Of a stretch of DNA of 22,481 bases, positions 20,647 through 22,481 are shown piece by piece. The stretch comes from an uncultured Pseudoflavonifractor sp. (lineage in GTDB: Bacteria; Bacillota; Clostridia; Oscillospirales; Oscillospiraceae). Within the stretch, counting starts at the first letter, position 1, and the number at the start of each line of letters is the position of its first letter. The notes beneath the pieces were generated by a model. That model had not been told where the DNA came from. It was given only the letters and a program-made list of their open reading frames with translations, and ran no database searches. A program made the position numbers and the translations under genes. Location: contig CANDEE010000026.1 in the NCBI GenBank assembly GCA_947383685.1, positions 1-22,481 on the forward strand, written 5' to 3'.

Positions 20647-22185
20647 TCAGGCGGCTTTGGAGACCCGGGCCTTAATGAGAAACAGGGTTCCTACCATCAA
20701 AGCCACGGCAATGGGGAGGGAGAGGAAGGCGTTGGGAAGAAAACCCGCCACAATGTAACTGACAAAGCTGACCGCCGCCACGGTAATGGCGTAGGGAAGC
20801 TGGGTGGACACATGGGTCACGTGGTCACACTGGGCGCCGGCAGAGGCCATAATGGTGGTGTCGCTGATGGGGGAGCAGTGGTCGCCGCAGACGGCCCCTG
20901 CCAGGCAGGCGGAGATGCCTACCGTCAAAAGGGTGGAGCCGGCGGGGAAGATGGCGGTGACGATGGGAATCAGGATGCCAAAGGTACCCCAGCTTGTGCC
21001 GGAGGCAAAGGCCAGGAAGCAGGCAACCACAAAAATGACTGCGGGCAGAAGGCTGTATAGGCTCTGAGAGGCACCCTTCATAACGCCCTCCACAAACACA
21101 TCGGCGCCCAGGAAGCCCGTCATAGTCTTGAGGCTTACCGCCAAAGTCAGAATGGTAATGGGGGGAACCATGGCGATAAAGCCCTTGGGCACACAGGCCA
21201 TGGCATCCTTAAAAGTCATGAGCCGCCGGGCCACCATGTAGGCAATGGTGAGGACGAGGGCCACGATGGCCCCCCAGGGAAGGCCCACAAAAGCGTCGGT
21301 GTTGCCGAAGGCACCAATAAAGTCTCCGGCGTAGCTGTCCGTCGTCCAGCGGTTGGCGCCCCAGAAGCCGCCGACGTAGATCATGCCAATGACGCAGAGG
21401 ATGATGAGGATGACCACGGGAAGGATCAGGTCCATGACCTTGCCCTTGGGATTGCCCTCGTCGCTGCTGCCGCCCTCCAAGGCGCCCAGGTCGCCGGCGG
21501 TCCTGGCCCGCAGCTCATGCTGCTTCATGGGGCCGTAGTCCAGACCCAGGACTGCCATGCCGATGATAAACACAAAGGTGAGCAGGGAGTAAAAATTAAA
21601 GGGAATAGCCTGGACAAAAAGCTGGATTCCGGAAACCCCCGTGTCCAGGTCGGCGGCTACCCCGGAGACGGCGGCAGCCCAGGAGGAGACCGGAGCGATC
21701 ATACAAACCGGGGCGGCGGTGGCGTCGATGAGGTAGGCCAGCTTTGCCCGGGAAATTTTGTGGCCGTCGGTGACAGGACGCATGACTGAGCCTACCGTCA
21801 GGCAGTTAAAGTAGTCGTCAATGAAAATCAGGATGCCCAGAATGAAGGTGGAGAGCATGGCTCCCACCCGGGTTTTAATGTTTTTCTCCGCCCAACGGCC
21901 AAAGGCGGCGGAGCCGCCCGCAGCGTTTACCAGGGCCACGATAGCTCCCAGGACCACCAGAAACAGGAAGATACCCGCATTGTCCGCGATGGCGGTGACA
22001 AAGCCGTCCCCGATGATGGAATCCAGAGTGTCGATAAGGGAAAAGTTACAGTAGAGCAGAGCTCCCACCAGAATGCCGATAAAGAGGGAGGAGTAGGCTT
22101 CCTTGGTGATGAGAGCCAGCACGATGGCGATGACCGGGGGCAGGAAGGCCCAGAAGGTGTTGTAGAACTGACTGACAGGTTCCAT
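20647..22185 (-). CDS. NhaC-superfamily antiporter, likely lysine transporter (LysW type)
   Basis: A 512-residue polytopic membrane protein of the NhaC Na+/H+ antiporter superfamily with about 11-13 hydrophobic helices. Landmarks are LFIGILVGALLY, ILGILIFIDDYFNCLTVGSVMRPVTD with paired Asp residues in a membrane region, KLAYLIDATAAPVCMIAPVSSWAA, FLAFASGTSWGTFGILIPI and CGDHCSPISDTTIMASAGAQCDHVTHV. Similarity alone would suggest Na+/H+ exchange. The lysine riboswitch directly upstream points instead to lysine uptake, as proposed for LysW-type NhaC relatives under L-box control. ATG at 22185 (MEPVSQFYN) has GGAGAG about 8 nt upstream. The longer open frame passes through the terminator and riboswitch and is rejected. 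Confidence 0.9.
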   Translation of the reverse strand: MEPVSQFYNTFWAFLPPVIAIVLALITKEAYSSLFIGILVGALLYCNFSLIDTLDSIIGDGFVTAIADNAGIFLFLVVLGAIVALVNAAGGSAAFGRWAEKNIKTRVGAMLSTFILGILIFIDDYFNCLTVGSVMRPVTDGHKISRAKLAYLIDATAAPVCMIAPVSSWAAAVSGVAADLDTGVSGIQLFVQAIPFNFYSLLTFVFIIGMAVLGLDYGPMKQHELRARTAGDLGALEGGSSDEGNPKGKVMDLILPVVILIILCVIGMIYVGGFWGANRWTTDSYAGDFIGAFGNTDAFVGLPWGAIVALVLTIAYMVARRLMTFKDAMACVPKGFIAMVPPITILTLAVSLKTMTGFLGADVFVEGVMKGASQSLYSLLPAVIFVVACFLAFASGTSWGTFGILIPIVTAIFPAGSTLLTVGISACLAGAVCGDHCSPISDTTIMASAGAQCDHVTHVSTQLPYAITVAAVSFVSYIVAGFLPNAFLSLPIAVALMVGTLFLIKARVSKAA

Positions 22186-22214
22186 AGCGTTTTCTCTCCA
22201 TTCTTTTCCGCATG

Positions 22215-22251
22215 AAAAAAGAGGCCATGGACGCAAAGCGTTCATGGCCTC
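22215..22251 (-). terminator. Riboswitch-controlled terminator before the NhaC-family gene
   Basis: On the minus strand GAGGCCATG (22243-22251) pairs with CATGGCCTC (22221-22229), extended by AACGC/GCGTC, and is followed by TTTTTT (22215-22220). It ends 29 bp before the ATG. The P1 3' strand of the riboswitch (TCATGGTT) can pair with GGCCATGA in the 5' arm, giving a plausible antiterminator when lysine is absent. Confidence 0.9.
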
Positions 22252-22290
22252 ATACACACAGGGGGACGCGGAAAAGGTCCCGTATGGAAC

Positions 22291-22455
22291 CATGATAGCG
22301 CTTCACATCACTGTGACAGTCCGATGGGTGTTCCCCATTGGCCCAGGCAAAGCTCCGGCAGACACCAAAGCTCCCTTCGGCGGCGCTCCCTTTCTTCGCC
22401 CCCGGCTGTCTGGCCTCGGGGGGCGGGTACTCATGAGAACCGCGCCTCTATCATG
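22291..22455 (-). promoter_or_regulatory. Lysine riboswitch (L-box)
   Basis: P1 is formed by CATGATAG (22448-22455) and CTATCATG (22291-22298). Between them, on the minus strand, are the L-box landmarks AGAGGCGCGG, ATGAGTA, GGGAGCGCCGCCGAAG, GCCTGGG, CTGTCACAGT and GTGAAGCGCTATC in the right order. With the terminator at 22215-22251 it should switch off the transporter when lysine is plentiful. A possible -10 (TAATAT, 22471-22476) is visible; the -35 would lie outside the window. Confidence 0.93.
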
Positions 22456-22481
22456 CTGAATTTGAGTGAAATATTACCACG

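Overview
This window looks like a stretch of a moderately GC-rich Clostridia chromosome, probably an Oscillospiraceae relative of Flavonifractor, Lawsonibacter or Intestinimonas. That placement is inferred from gene content, T-box and lysine riboswitch RNAs, several S-layer-homology (SLH) proteins and Noc-type ParB. It lies close to the replication origin: rsmG, noc, soj (parA) and parB occur together with four parS sites (TGTTTCACGTGAAACA or one mismatch). No dnaA, rRNA, tRNA, insertion sequence, prophage or CRISPR array was seen.

Layout. Positions 1-5762, minus strand: a promoter and T-box leader drive hisS, then two secreted SLH proteins (one with a parvulin-type prolyl isomerase domain), then aspS, which runs off the left edge. 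Positions 5759-7037, minus: minD-like ATPase and methylglyoxal synthase behind a clear sigma-A promoter. Positions 7088-11051, minus: an 819-residue SLH protein, mscL, a small membrane protein and rsmG. Positions 11071-12666: serS, framed by two parS sites in opposite orientation with structured, partly repeated flanks. Positions 12673-15875, minus: noc, then soj, parB and a coiled-coil membrane protein. One parS lies at the centre of the terminator-like hairpin after noc. Positions 16018-18536, minus: an SLH-GH18 protein and a YitT-family membrane protein. Positions 18602-20592, plus: xpt and an SLH-GDSL hydrolase, diverging from the GH18 operon. Positions 20647-22455, minus: an NhaC-family transporter behind a lysine riboswitch with its own terminator.

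Three themes stand out. Translation is tied to amino-acid supply through RNA sensors (T-box on the hisS operon, lysine riboswitch on the transporter). Chromosome segregation genes sit among their parS sites. Five SLH envelope proteins are scattered between housekeeping genes, three of them directly downstream of aminoacyl-tRNA synthetase genes. Four of the five share one distinctive SLH triad with an 'YNAGILTG ... LRLSF.P' ending but carry different additional domains. No complete novel defence or biosynthetic system was recognised. The best leads are the T-box whose acceptor-pairing base fits tRNA-Asp rather than tRNA-His, the parS-in-terminator arrangement, the symmetrical parS-repeat frame around serS, the nested palindrome covering the noc ribosome binding site, and a methylglyoxal synthase with Ser at the catalytic-Asp position.
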